NCBI RefSeq assembly: GCF_001423905.1
Contig: NZ_LMPQ01000010.1
Location: forward strand, 706,315-770,314
DNA: 64,000 bases
Direction: 5' to 3'
From: Frigoribacterium sp. Leaf186
GTDB taxonomy: Bacteria; Actinomycetota; Actinomycetes; Actinomycetales; Microbacteriaceae
Below are positions 27,476 through 35,921 of this stretch, piece by piece (the stretch's first letter is position 1; each line of letters opens with the position of its first letter). The translations under genes were made by a program, and so were the position numbers. Below the pieces are notes generated by a model. That model was not told where the DNA came from. It ran no database searches and was given only the letters and a program-made list of their open reading frames with translations.

Positions 27476-29212
27476 TCACGCGGCGGGCTGCGGCGCGAGG
27501 ACGCGTCCGACGGCTCGCGTGATGAGCCCGAGCGAGGTGGCGCCGGCGTCGGGCGTGCCGAGGCTCTTCTCGGCGTGGGGCCGGGCGCGGCCCATCTTGG
27601 GCAGCAGGTCGGCCGTCGCCGCGGCCGCCGTCACGGCGACCTCGGCCGCCGTGGCCCAGGCCGTAGCGAGGTCGGCCCCGCTGTCGACCGCGGCGGTGAG
27701 CGCCGCGTCGAAGGGGACGAGCACGTCGACCATGGTCTTGTCGCCGACCGTGGCGCCGAACTCGAGGATCGCCTCGGTCGCGGCCGAGACGCCTCGGGCC
27801 ACGGAGGCGCGGTCGGGGGCCGCCTCGTCGCCCACGGCCGCGCCGAGGCTCGCGAGGGCCGCACCCCAGAGGGCACCGGAGGTGCCACCGGCACGGTCGG
27901 ACCAGGCGTCGCCGGCGAGGTCGAGGACGGTGCCCGCCCCCGCACCGGCGAGCACGGCCTCACGAGCCGCGGCGACGGCGGCGTGGACCCCGCGCTGCAT
28001 GCCGATGCCGTGGTCGCCGTCCCCGGCGACGGCGTCGATGCGTCCGAGCTCGTCGACGTTCTCCTCGACGGTGGCCCGAACCGCCTCGAGGGCGGCCAGC
28101 ACCAGGTGGGCGGTCTGCTGCGACGCGGGGGTCGCGGGCGGGATCGTGATCGCGACCCGCGCCTCCTGCTCGGCGTCGTCCGCCCGCAGCGCGGCGTCGA
28201 CGGAGCCCTTCTTGTAGGCGGGTGCGTCGACGGGGGCCGCCCAGAGGCGCTCGAGTTCGTCGTCGAGCCAGAACAGGGTCAGCGAGACGCCGGCCATGTC
28301 GAAGCTCGTGACGAGCTCGCCGACCTCGGGCTCGACGACCTCGACGCCCGCCTCGCGCAGCAGGGCGTCGACCCGGGCGTAGACGACGAAGAGCTCTTCG
28401 TACTTGACCGAGCCGAGGCCGTTGAGCAGCACGGCGACGCGCCCGCCGCGCGCCTCGTCGACGCCGTCGGGCAGTTCGTCGCTCGCGAGCAGCGACTCGA
28501 CGAGCAGCTCGGCCAGGCCGTCGGCCGTGGGGACGTCGGTCTCGCCGATGCCCGGTTCGCCGTGGATGCCCATGCCGACGGCCATGCGGCCCTCGGGCAC
28601 GGTGAAGAGCGGCTCGTCGGCCCCGGGCAGCGAGCAGCCCGAGAACGCCACGCCGACGCTGCGAGTGCGCTCGTTCGCCTTGACGGCGACGCGGACGACG
28701 TCGTCGAGGTCGGCACCATCTTCGGCGGCGGCCGCGGCCGACTTGAAGACGGTGAGGTCGCCGGCGATGCCACGACGCTTGTGCTTCTCGGCGATCGACG
28801 CGCTCGAGATGTCGTCGGTGACGACGACCGTGCGCGTCTCGACGCCCTCGTCGATCAGCTTCTGCTGGGCCTTGTCGAAGTTGAGGACGTCACCGGCGTA
28901 GTTGCCGTAGCTGAGCAGGACGCCCCCGCCGTTCTGGGCGGACTTGGCAACGGACCGCACCTGCTGCCACGAGGGCGACGCGAAGAGGTTGCCGAGGGCG
29001 GCGCCGTGGGCGAGGCCCTGGCCGACGAGCCCGCCGAAGGCCGGGTAGTGACCGGAGCCGCCGCCGACGACGAGGGCGACGCTGCCGGGGGTCGAGCGGG
29101 TCGCCCGGACCACGCCGCCGTGGACCCGTCGCACCCAGCGCTGGTTGGCGGCCACGAAGCCGTCGATCATCTCGTCGGCGAAGTCGCCCGGATCGTTGAA
29201 GAGGCGTGTCAT
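27476..29212 (-). CDS. lerK: ATP-dependent dihydroxyacetone-type kinase (DhaK-DhaL fusion), probable L-erythrulose kinase
   Basis: 578 residues. The DhaK half holds GGGSGH at 50-55 and H217 in GMGIHGEPG, the histidine that binds the keto substrate covalently. After a linker (~340-375) the DhaL half has the Mg-ATP motif AGDGDHG around 400. A single-chain DhaK-DhaL with ATP use is typical of LerK/DerK-type kinases as well as glycerone kinases. With the LerI and DerI genes next to it, L-erythrulose is the likely substrate. ATG 29212 has a TGGAG 5-6 nt upstream. First enzyme gene of the operon. Confidence 0.85.
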   Translation of the reverse strand: MTRLFNDPGDFADEMIDGFVAANQRWVRRVHGGVVRATRSTPGSVALVVGGGSGHYPAFGGLVGQGLAHGAALGNLFASPSWQQVRSVAKSAQNGGGVLLSYGNYAGDVLNFDKAQQKLIDEGVETRTVVVTDDISSASIAEKHKRRGIAGDLTVFKSAAAAAEDGADLDDVVRVAVKANERTRSVGVAFSGCSLPGADEPLFTVPEGRMAVGMGIHGEPGIGETDVPTADGLAELLVESLLASDELPDGVDEARGGRVAVLLNGLGSVKYEELFVVYARVDALLREAGVEVVEPEVGELVTSFDMAGVSLTLFWLDDELERLWAAPVDAPAYKKGSVDAALRADDAEQEARVAITIPPATPASQQTAHLVLAALEAVRATVEENVDELGRIDAVAGDGDHGIGMQRGVHAAVAAAREAVLAGAGAGTVLDLAGDAWSDRAGGTSGALWGAALASLGAAVGDEAAPDRASVARGVSAATEAILEFGATVGDKTMVDVLVPFDAALTAAVDSGADLATAWATAAEVAVTAAAATADLLPKMGRARPHAEKSLGTPDAGATSLGLITRAVGRVLAPQPAA

Positions 29213-29279
29213 GAGAACTCCAGGAGGCGGTGGTCCGGTCGACGGCGCGACGGCACGGCGACGGGGCGAAGAGGGGGGC

Positions 29280-29309
29280 GGGGCCCGGGTCGGTGATCGT
29301 CCGGGCCCC
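29280..29309 (-). terminator. Hairpin between the MFS importer and lerK
   Basis: 9-bp stem GGGGCCCGG / CCGGGCCCC with a 12-nt loop in the 121-nt gap. May reduce read-through from the importer into lerK or protect the 3' end of the importer mRNA. Confidence 0.55.
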
Positions 29310-29333
29310 GCGGGGGTGGGGTGTGACCGTCGG

Positions 29334-30728
29334 TCAGTCGAGCCCGGCGGTGGCGGCCAGGTCGGCCTGCTCGCGGGGGCTGAGGGTGCCCTCGGGCTTC
29401 TTCATCCGGCTGAGGGCGACCATCAACACGGCCGACAGCAGCATGAAGAACCCGACGATGAACATCGGCGCCTTGTAGTCGCCGGTGACGTCGGTCACGA
29501 GGCCCGTGATGTAGGGCGCGCTGAAGCCGGCGAGGTTGCCGACGGTGTTGATGAGCGCGATGCCCGCGGCCGCCGCGACCCCGGTCAGGAACTGCGTGGG
29601 CAGGGTCCAGAAGTTGGGCAGGGCCGCGAAGATCGCCATGGCGGTGACCGCGATCACCGCGATGGTGAGGGCGGGGGACTGGGCGTAGAGCGCGAGCGGG
29701 ATGCTCAGGCCGCCGACGACGGCGGGGATGACGATGTGCCAGGTCTTGAGGCCGCGACGCGAGGCGTCACGCGACCAGAAGTACAGCGCGAGGGCGGCGG
29801 GAACGTAGGGGATGGCCGTGATGAAGCCGCGCTGGGTGACGGTGAACTCGGTGCCGAACTGCTCTTGGAAGCCGCCGATGATGGTGGGCAGGAAGAACGC
29901 GAGCGCGTAGAGGCCGTAGATGAAGCCGAAGTAGATGAAGGAGAGCATCCAGACGCGGCCGTTCTTGAAGACGACGCCGAGGCCGGGGTGCTTGCCGGTG
30001 GTCGAGACGGCACCCGTCTTGGTCGAGGCCTCCTTCACCAGGGCCTGGGTGAGCCAGACCTGCTCCTCTTTCGTGAGCCACTTGGCGTCGGCGGGCTTGT
30101 CCTTGAGGTAGAACCAGGCCACGATGCCGACGACGATCGCGGGGATGGCGACGCCCATGAACATGAAGCGCCAGCCCTCGAGGCCGAAGAAGACGCCGTC
30201 GTGGCTGATCAGCCAGCCGGCGAGCGGGGCGCCGATGACGGTGGTGAGGGGCTGCGCCAGGTAGAAGAGGGCGAGGATCTTGCTGCGGTGGGCGGCCGGC
30301 ACCCAGAGGCTCAGGAAGAGGATCGCGCCGGGGAAGAACCCGGCCTCCATGACGCCGAGCAGGAAGCGCAGCGCGACGAGCTGCTCGAAGTTCTGCACCC
30401 AGGTGAAGAGCAACGCCACGATGCCCCAGGTCACCATGATGCGGGCGAGCCACTTGCGGGCGCCGAACTTGTGCAGGGCGAGGTTCGAGGGCACCTCGAG
30501 CAGGATGTAGCCGATGAAGAACACGCCCGAGGCGAAGCCGAACTGGGCGGCCGACAGGGCGAGGTCGGACTCCATGCCGTTCGGAGCGGCGAAGCCGATG
30601 GCGGTGCGGTCGAGGTAGTTGATGAAGAACATCAACGCCACGAACGGGACGAGCCGGACGGCGACCTTCTTGATCGCGGACTTCTCGACCGCGCTCTGTG
30701 GCGCGGACGTTCGGGTTGTGGTGTCCAC
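29334..30728 (-). CDS. MFS transporter of the anion:cation symporter (ACS) type, probable apionate importer
   Basis: 464 residues and about 12 helices. The N-terminal RLVPFVALMFFINYLDRTAIGF and GYILLEVPSNLALHKFGARKWLARI are hallmarks of the ACS group that takes up organic acids such as galactarate or phthalate. GTG 30728 has GAAGGAG 5 nt upstream; the longer frame runs through the regulator promoter. An acid importer fits an operon that starts from D-apionate rather than apiose. Confidence 0.87.
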   Translation of the reverse strand: MDTTTRTSAPQSAVEKSAIKKVAVRLVPFVALMFFINYLDRTAIGFAAPNGMESDLALSAAQFGFASGVFFIGYILLEVPSNLALHKFGARKWLARIMVTWGIVALLFTWVQNFEQLVALRFLLGVMEAGFFPGAILFLSLWVPAAHRSKILALFYLAQPLTTVIGAPLAGWLISHDGVFFGLEGWRFMFMGVAIPAIVVGIVAWFYLKDKPADAKWLTKEEQVWLTQALVKEASTKTGAVSTTGKHPGLGVVFKNGRVWMLSFIYFGFIYGLYALAFFLPTIIGGFQEQFGTEFTVTQRGFITAIPYVPAALALYFWSRDASRRGLKTWHIVIPAVVGGLSIPLALYAQSPALTIAVIAVTAMAIFAALPNFWTLPTQFLTGVAAAAGIALINTVGNLAGFSAPYITGLVTDVTGDYKAPMFIVGFFMLLSAVLMVALSRMKKPEGTLSPREQADLAATAGLD

Positions 30729-30822
30729 ATCGACTCCTTCGGATCTAACGACGTTGTTGGATGACGCCTTCGACCGATGCCGGTGGCGCGCAGGGACCAT
30801 CGTGCCTTTTCCGTCCAAATCT

Positions 30823-30836
30823 GTCAACCGGTTGAC
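30823..30836. promoter_or_regulatory. Operator palindrome between importer and GntR gene
   Basis: GTCAACCGGTTGAC is a perfect 14-bp palindrome, extended by TTGG on one side, in the 185-nt divergent promoter region. Size and place fit a FadR-subfamily operator controlling both directions. Confidence 0.65.
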
Positions 30837-30913
30837 CAATTGGGCGATGCGGAAGGCCGGCGAGCTCGTCGGCGACGGCAGGACCACGAGCCCCCGCTGA
30901 CTAAGCTCGGACC

Positions 30914-31651
30914 GTGCCGGCCTACCCAGAGAGCGACCCCACGAGCCTCGATCTCGAGCTCGAGATGGTCCCGCGCGGCACCGCGGTCAGCGAGGTCGTC
31001 AAGCAGCTCGTGGCCCTCTTGACCGCCGGCGAACTGACCCCGGGGTCGCGCCTCCCGCCCGAGCGGCAGCTCGCCGAGCGCTTGGGCGTCGGCCGGTCGG
31101 CCGTGCGCGAGGCCCTGGCTGCGCTCGAGATCCTCGGCATCGTCACGGTGCGGCCGGGCTCGGGCACCTACCTGCGCGACCAGACCTCTGAACTGCTGCC
31201 GACCACGCTCAGCTGGGGACTCATGCTGAACGCGGCACGCACGCGAGAACTCATCGAGGTGCGCGGCGGCCTCGAGATCCAGGCCGCGGCCTACGCGGCC
31301 GAGCGCGCCACCGACGCCGACGTCGAGAAGCTGCGGGGCTTCGTCGAGGTGATGGCGGACTCGCTCGAGGACATCGACGCGTTCCTCCAGGCCGACATCC
31401 GGTTCCACCTGCAGATCGCCCTCAGCGCCGACAACGTCGTGCTCAAGGACCTGCTGCAGAGCACCCGGTCGCTGCTGCGGCTGTGGGTCGAGCGAGGGCT
31501 GACCGAGAAGGACCAGGCCGAGGCCGCCTACCGAGAGCACCGGGCCGTCTTCCGGGCGATCGAGGCGCGCGACCCCGACGCCGCGCTCGCGGCGATGCGC
31601 GACCACATGGCCACCGCCGCCGACCGGGTCCGGAGCGCGACGGTCGTCTAG
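30914..31651 (+). CDS. FadR-subfamily GntR transcriptional regulator
   Basis: 245 residues. The winged helix (LPPERQLAERLGVGRSAVREALAALEILGIVTVRPGSGTYL shortened here to its ends) spans about 45-90, followed by an all-helical FCD ligand-binding domain with the DxxFH-type motif (DIRFHLQIALSADN). Divergent from the importer and catabolic genes, so it is their likely regulator. GTG 30914 has no clear Shine-Dalgarno and could be leaderless. Confidence 0.88.
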   Translation: MPAYPESDPTSLDLELEMVPRGTAVSEVVKQLVALLTAGELTPGSRLPPERQLAERLGVGRSAVREALAALEILGIVTVRPGSGTYLRDQTSELLPTTLSWGLMLNAARTRELIEVRGGLEIQAAAYAAERATDADVEKLRGFVEVMADSLEDIDAFLQADIRFHLQIALSADNVVLKDLLQSTRSLLRLWVERGLTEKDQAEAAYREHRAVFRAIEARDPDAALAAMRDHMATAADRVRSATVV

Positions 31652-31781
31652 GTCGGGCCCCCGATGTCCCCACCGTCGTCGTCGTCCCTGTGCCTGGCTC
31701 GTCCGTCGCGGCCCACGGAGGGTGCGGTGCGCCGGGTATGAACGCGGGCCTACCTCCGGCCACGATCTCCCACCAATCGCG

Positions 31782-31815
31782 CAGATGGGCCCCGGCGGAT
31801 GCGGGGGCCCATCTG
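31782..31815. terminator. Hairpin terminator
   Basis: Perfect 12-bp stem CAGATGGGCCCC / GGGGCCCATCTG with a 10-nt loop. It can end the GntR transcript and also the small antisense frame at 31817. Confidence 0.75.
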
Positions 31816-31816
31816 G

Positions 31817-32017
31817 TTAGTTCCTTGGCTGTCTTCTCGCGGTAGCTCGGCGCCGATTGACGTAACCGGCGATCCACCAGATCGCCGCTGCCGCTGCAAC
31901 GATGACCAGTCCGGCGAAGAGGACGAACAACACGTCGTAGTTCGCTGGGAGCCCATCACAATTCGACGGCTCATCGGTTACTGGGGCTACGAGAGTCGCG
32001 GCAAGAACAGGGTCCAG
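31817..32017 (-). CDS. Possible small membrane protein or 3' remnant of one
   Basis: An open frame of up to 66 codons on the minus strand reads ...DEPSNCDGLPANYDVLFVLF, then a strong hydrophobic helix (AGLVIVAAAAAIWWIAGYV) and an Arg-rich end (NRRRATARRQPRN), right before a hairpin terminator. This looks like the C-terminus of a real membrane protein. There is no ATG or GTG start in frame; only CTG 32017 is available. It overlaps the 5' part of the CBS-domain gene on the other strand, so one of the two is probably broken. Confidence 0.35.
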   Translation of the reverse strand: MDPVLAATLVAPVTDEPSNCDGLPANYDVLFVLFAGLVIVAAAAAIWWIAGYVNRRRATARRQPRN

Positions 32018-32908
32018 ACGATCTATCGCGACCTAGCCAAGATGGGGTTGCGAACCAATCCGCCATTCGACGGTGGGCATCTTGATCTCGAAGTTCTCAT
32101 CGAGCGCGACAGCCCGGAACAGGTGGTGCTGGCCGTTTCAGAACAGCCAGCGGACCATCTCCTCACCCTGTCTCGAATCGACTCCGCTATGTACGCCCTG
32201 CGTCTCCGCGATCAGGGAGCCGTGCGCGGATTCGTCACCAGGGAAACCCTCGTCTCGGACGCGCTCACCCTGATGATGCGTCACGACTTCTCGCAGCTGC
32301 CTGTCGTGGAATCACTCGATCGCCCCGCGGTGGTCGGAATTTTCACCTGGGAGTCGTTCGGGCAGTCGACGTTGCGGGGTGAGAGTCCCACCACTGTCGG
32401 CGAAGTGACGATGCCGACACCACCCGTGGATCTCCATTCGGATCTTTTCGCGAGTGTCGGCCCCGTGACCGACCGAGGGTATGTGGTGGTCACCTACCGC
32501 GGACTGCTGTCCGGGATCGTCACCTCGTCGGACCTCGCCTTGGAATTCGAGGAGCTGGCTTTGCCATTCCTGGCTGTCGGTCGATGCGAACGAGAACTCA
32601 AGAGGGTTGCAAGGTCGCTCCTGGTCGACGCCATCGCGTCGTCCGGCAAGGCTCTCGACGAGTACACCTTCGGCAACCTTCAACACCTCTATGCGGACAA
32701 CTGGTCCCAGTTGGGTTGGTCGCTCTCGCGAGACGAATTCATCTCCTGGCTCGATTCCACGCGGCTGCTGCGCAATTTGATTGCTCACTTCGACGACCCG
32801 GATGAGAACCTCTTGTCGGGAATCGAAGCCGTCCATCGGCTCACGACCTGGCTTTCGGCCATCAAGACCCCAGAAGTCCCCGTGGATGCCGAGCTGAGTG
32901 GCTCGTAG
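31955..32908 (+). CDS. CBS-domain protein with HEPN-like C-terminus, start unresolved
   Basis: The recognisable protein begins ITIRRLIGYWGYESRGKNRV, has a pair of CBS-type segments (DALTLMMRHDFSQLPVVES, then GYVVVTYRGLLSGIVTSSDL) and ends with LLRNLIAHFDDPDENLL. RNLIAH fits the Rx4-6H signature seen in HEPN-type domains. CBS pairs bind adenosine nucleotides, so this could be a nucleotide-gated effector (inference). No ATG, GTG or TTG lies between the hairpin at 31782-31815 and ATG 32042; the only upstream ATG (31799) is inside the hairpin loop. The 5' end therefore looks lost or replaced. Confidence 0.6.
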   Translation: MTIRRLIGYWGYESRGKNRVQTIYRDLAKMGLRTNPPFDGGHLDLEVLIERDSPEQVVLAVSEQPADHLLTLSRIDSAMYALRLRDQGAVRGFVTRETLVSDALTLMMRHDFSQLPVVESLDRPAVVGIFTWESFGQSTLRGESPTTVGEVTMPTPPVDLHSDLFASVGPVTDRGYVVVTYRGLLSGIVTSSDLALEFEELALPFLAVGRCERELKRVARSLLVDAIASSGKALDEYTFGNLQHLYADNWSQLGWSLSRDEFISWLDSTRLLRNLIAHFDDPDENLLSGIEAVHRLTTWLSAIKTPEVPVDAELSGS

Positions 32909-33266
32909 CGGCCAGCCGGGAGCCTTTTCTGCCCGGCCATGGGGGACTGCAGGAGGCGCGGGTCGCCGTCATGCGGCCAGGTCGAGAGTGCGGGGACGCG
33001 CGGGTCGAGTTCTTCGACGGGAACGAGGGCCGGGCGGCTTCTCCTCATCGGGACAGTGTGCCGGAGATCGTCCCCGCCCAGAGCAGTGGCCGATGGATGG
33101 ACGACATCGCCCGCGTGATCACGATTCGGACACGTGCGACGGGCGACTTGCCCCGTAACAAAGTAGGCGCTACTTTTTGATCAATTCGGGCGGCGGGGGG
33201 TTCCACGCCGAAGACGGGTGATCACGCACGGGCGACCGCCCGTGCGCCACAGAACAAGGGGAAACA
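32909..33266. other. Intergenic region before the secreted crystallin-like gene
   Basis: About 358 nt. It contains one copy of the dispersed 13-mer (32952) and, at 33160-33176, AAAGTAGGCGCTACTTT followed by TT: a 7-bp hairpin or operator near the expected promoter of the next operon. No gene is seen. Confidence 0.45.
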
Positions 33267-33608
33267 ATGTTCAAGAAGTCACTTCTCAAGAAGGTCGCGG
33301 CGACCGCCGCGACGACGGCCCTGCTCGCCGGCGGTGCTCTGCTCGCCGCCACTCCGGCGCAGGCGGGCATCCAGACCTGGCGCTACGCCGACTACAAGAC
33401 GTACCTGACCGACTTCGGCACGGGGACGTCCTACGTCGGCGACAGCTACGACAACCTGACGTCGTCCATCAAGGTCACCTCGCCGGCCAACTACGCGGTC
33501 CTGTACCAGAACCGCGACTACGGCGGAGCGAAGACCGGCAAGTTCTACACCGGCGCCCCGAACCTGGCGCAGTGGAACTTCGACAACATGACCAGCAGCA
33601 TCGGCTAG
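33267..33608 (+). CDS. Secreted beta/gamma-crystallin-like protein (inhibitor I36 / SKLP-like)
   Basis: 113 residues: a classic signal peptide (MFKKSLLKKVAATAATTALL...TPAQA) and an ~80-residue mature domain with two crystallin-type half motifs, YVGDSYDNLTSSIKV and FYTGAPNLAQWNFDNMTSSIG. The DNxTSSI endings are the conserved Ser/Asn corners of the fold used by Streptomyces metalloproteinase inhibitor, I36 inhibitors and the killer-toxin-like protein SKLP. It has no cysteine. AAGGGGAAACAATG supplies the ribosome site. First gene of an operon with a lipoprotein, a membrane adaptor and an ABC protein, so it may be their cargo or the signal they sense. Confidence 0.8.
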   Translation: MFKKSLLKKVAATAATTALLAGGALLAATPAQAGIQTWRYADYKTYLTDFGTGTSYVGDSYDNLTSSIKVTSPANYAVLYQNRDYGGAKTGKFYTGAPNLAQWNFDNMTSSIG

Positions 33609-33685
33609 TCCTCGGACGGGGGCTGCCAGGGCCACCTGGCAGCCCCTTCCCTCCGCCCGGTCCGAATCCTCGTAGGAGCACTCCC

Positions 33686-34552
33686 TTGCACAAGCCGCGT
33701 ACCGTCGCAGCCCTTCTCTCGATCGTCGCGGCCGTCGGGCTGGCCGCCTGCTCGTCCGAGCCGTCGCCGCCGGCGACGACCTCCGACGACCTGCCCGCGG
33801 TCGACATCGACGGGTACCAGGGCGCCGCGGCCCGACTCGACTTCGAGCACGCGATCCCGTCGCTGCCGCTCGACGAGCTCAGCCTGTCGTCCCCGGCCTA
33901 CGTGTCGAAGGTCCTGCACGCCCTCGCCGTCCGCGCCGACGACTGCATGACCGAGCAGGGCTACGACGCCGTCGCCGAACGCCTCGACTGGTCGCCCTAC
34001 GTCATGGAGGAGGACCGCACCTACGGCCTCTGGAGCGTCCCCTACGCCAGCCGGTTCGGCGTCGGCCTCGCGACCGGCACCGGCCCGCGGACCCTGGACA
34101 CCCTGCCCCTCGGCGTCGAGTTCAACAAGGCGTACCCAGTCTGCATGGAGAAGGCCAAGACCTCGATGACCGACCAGCTCACCTTCTCTCAGGGCCCCAA
34201 CGTCGACTGGCGCATCCGCACGGAGGCGCAGGGTCGCGCCCGCGCGAGCGACGCCGGTCAGAAAGCACGAGCGGACTGGGAGGCCTGCATGGAACAGGCC
34301 GGACTGGTGCTCGACCCCGACGACGGCCGGCCCTCGGCGCAGTACGCCGCCCAAGGCAAGGAGTCCGAGATCGACGCCGCCGTCACCGAGGCCGAGTGCG
34401 CCTCCTCGACGGGTGCCGTCCAGACGCTCTACGACACCCAGGCCCGGTACGAAGCGGCCTACATGGACGAACAAGCAGCCCAGATCCAGGCGTTCGCCGA
34501 GGAGCGGAAAGAAGTCGAGACCTTCTTCGACGACGTGATCGCCGGCCGATGA
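33686..34552 (+). CDS. Lipoprotein of unknown function
   Basis: 288 residues. TTG 33686 follows AGGAG with 7-nt spacing and starts the signal MHKPRTVAALLSIVAAVGLA, with the lipobox LAAC. The mature part is acidic and contains four further cysteines (DDCMTEQG, PVCMEKA, EACMEQAG, AECASSTG), regularly placed and likely paired. The C-terminal 50 residues form a charged helix. It overlaps the adaptor gene by 4 nt (ATGA), so the two are made together. No family recognised. Confidence 0.78.
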   Translation: MHKPRTVAALLSIVAAVGLAACSSEPSPPATTSDDLPAVDIDGYQGAAARLDFEHAIPSLPLDELSLSSPAYVSKVLHALAVRADDCMTEQGYDAVAERLDWSPYVMEEDRTYGLWSVPYASRFGVGLATGTGPRTLDTLPLGVEFNKAYPVCMEKAKTSMTDQLTFSQGPNVDWRIRTEAQGRARASDAGQKARADWEACMEQAGLVLDPDDGRPSAQYAAQGKESEIDAAVTEAECASSTGAVQTLYDTQARYEAAYMDEQAAQIQAFAEERKEVETFFDDVIAGR

Positions 34553-35871
34553 CCCGCGCCGGTGACCCCGACGGGGACGGCGGGGCGGCGGCCGACGGGG
34601 GCGTCCGCATCCCACGCCTGCGGTACCCCGTCCGGATCGTCGTCTTCCTGGTCGTCCTCGCGGCCCTGCTCGCCGGCGCCTTCGTCGCCGGACGCTTCGT
34701 GACCTCGCCCACCGACGAGGCCCTGCGGGGCGCCCGCGCGACCGTGCCCGTGACGGCCACCGTCGACCGACGCGTCGTCTCGCCCGGCTACGCGCTCCCC
34801 GCCGCACTCACCGGCGGGACGACCTTCGACGTCACGGTGACCGAGGCCTCGGTCCAGGAGTCGTCCACGGCGGCCCCGACGAGTGGGGACAAGGCCCCCA
34901 CGACCGGTGCGGCGGCTGCCGGCTCGTCCGCCGCCGACCCGGGCGCCGCCTCCTCGGGCGCCGAGGGCTCGACCGAACGCGTCGTCGTGACCAGCGCCTC
35001 CGTCGCCGTCGGCGACGTCGTGGGCACGGGGCGACTCCTCGCCGAGGTGTCGGGCAGGCCCCTCTTCGCCCTGCCGACCTCGGTGCCGCTCTACCGTGAC
35101 CTGCTGCCCGGCATGTCGGGCAACGACGTGAAGGCCGTGCAACAGACGCTGATCGACCTCGGCTACCGCGGGGTGACCGCCTCGGGGGCGTTCGACGGCG
35201 GATCGGTCCGGGCACTCGGTCGGCTCTACGCCGACGCGGGCTACCGCCTGCCCTACGTCGCCCCCGGCGTGCAGGGTCTCGCCGTCCACGAGTTCGCGGG
35301 CGTCCCCACGGCGTCCGCCACCGTGCTGGCCGCCGCCGGCGTCGGCACGACCCTGTCGAGCGACGTCGCCGTCGTCCGCCTGCAGACCTCGGCCCCCGTG
35401 CTGACGGCCCAGATCACGGCCGTCGAGAGGGACGTCGTGACCACCGGGACGACGGTCACGGTGTCGAGCCCCACGTCGGGGCCGATCCCGACCACCGTGC
35501 TGAGCGTGGGCGACTTCGTCGCCGGCGACGGGACGACCTCGTCGGGGTACCCGATCACCCTCGCCGTGCCGGAGGGCCTCGGGGCGGACGCCGGCACCGC
35601 GCTGCAGGTGACGCCCGCCACCCAGGCCGAGGCCGGCCCGGCGATCCCACTCGTCGCCCTGCGCCAAGAGGGCACCCGCACCTTCGTCGTCCTCGCCGCC
35701 TCGGGCGACGCCACCTCGGGCGACGCCGCCCCGGACGACGCCGACCAGAGGGGCAGCCCCGCACCACCGGTCGAGGTCGACGTGACCGTGCTCGCCCAGG
35801 CGGACGGCTGGGCCTCGATCGCCGAGACCGAGCGGCTGCCGATCGGCCAGCGCCTGGCGGTCGAGTCGTGA
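34549..35871 (+). CDS. Membrane-anchored peptidoglycan-binding protein, ABC-exporter adaptor type
   Basis: 440 residues. One N-terminal helix (IRIVVFLVVLAALLAGAFVAGRF) anchors it. A PG_binding_1 module lies near 185-235 (YRDLLPGMSGNDVKAVQQTL, IDLGYRGVTASGAFD). The rest is beta-rich, like the periplasmic adaptors of MacAB-type exporters, with a long Ala/Ser/Asp low-complexity loop at about 105-145 and another near 385-405. ATG 34549 overlaps the lipoprotein stop, and its own stop overlaps the ABC start within an 18-nt tandem repeat. Confidence 0.82.
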   Translation: MTRAGDPDGDGGAAADGGVRIPRLRYPVRIVVFLVVLAALLAGAFVAGRFVTSPTDEALRGARATVPVTATVDRRVVSPGYALPAALTGGTTFDVTVTEASVQESSTAAPTSGDKAPTTGAAAAGSSAADPGAASSGAEGSTERVVVTSASVAVGDVVGTGRLLAEVSGRPLFALPTSVPLYRDLLPGMSGNDVKAVQQTLIDLGYRGVTASGAFDGGSVRALGRLYADAGYRLPYVAPGVQGLAVHEFAGVPTASATVLAAAGVGTTLSSDVAVVRLQTSAPVLTAQITAVERDVVTTGTTVTVSSPTSGPIPTTVLSVGDFVAGDGTTSSGYPITLAVPEGLGADAGTALQVTPATQAEAGPAIPLVALRQEGTRTFVVLAASGDATSGDAAPDDADQRGSPAPPVEVDVTVLAQADGWASIAETERLPIGQRLAVES

Positions 35872-35921
35872 CCACCGGTCGAGTCGTGACCACCGGTCGA
35901 GTCGTGACCACCGGTCGTGTC
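35868..35921 (+). repeat. Three 18-nt tandem repeats at a stop/start junction
   Basis: GTGACCACCGGTCGAGTC occurs at 35868, 35886 and (one base changed) 35904; a fourth, degenerate unit follows. Each unit begins with GTG in the frame of the ABC gene, giving three possible starts. Confidence 0.85.

Noticed and set aside
29145..30764. 539-codon plus-strand frame opposite the MFS importer
   Set aside because: Asp/Glu/Gly/Val-rich shadow of the minus-strand transporter, which has clear membrane helices and a good start.
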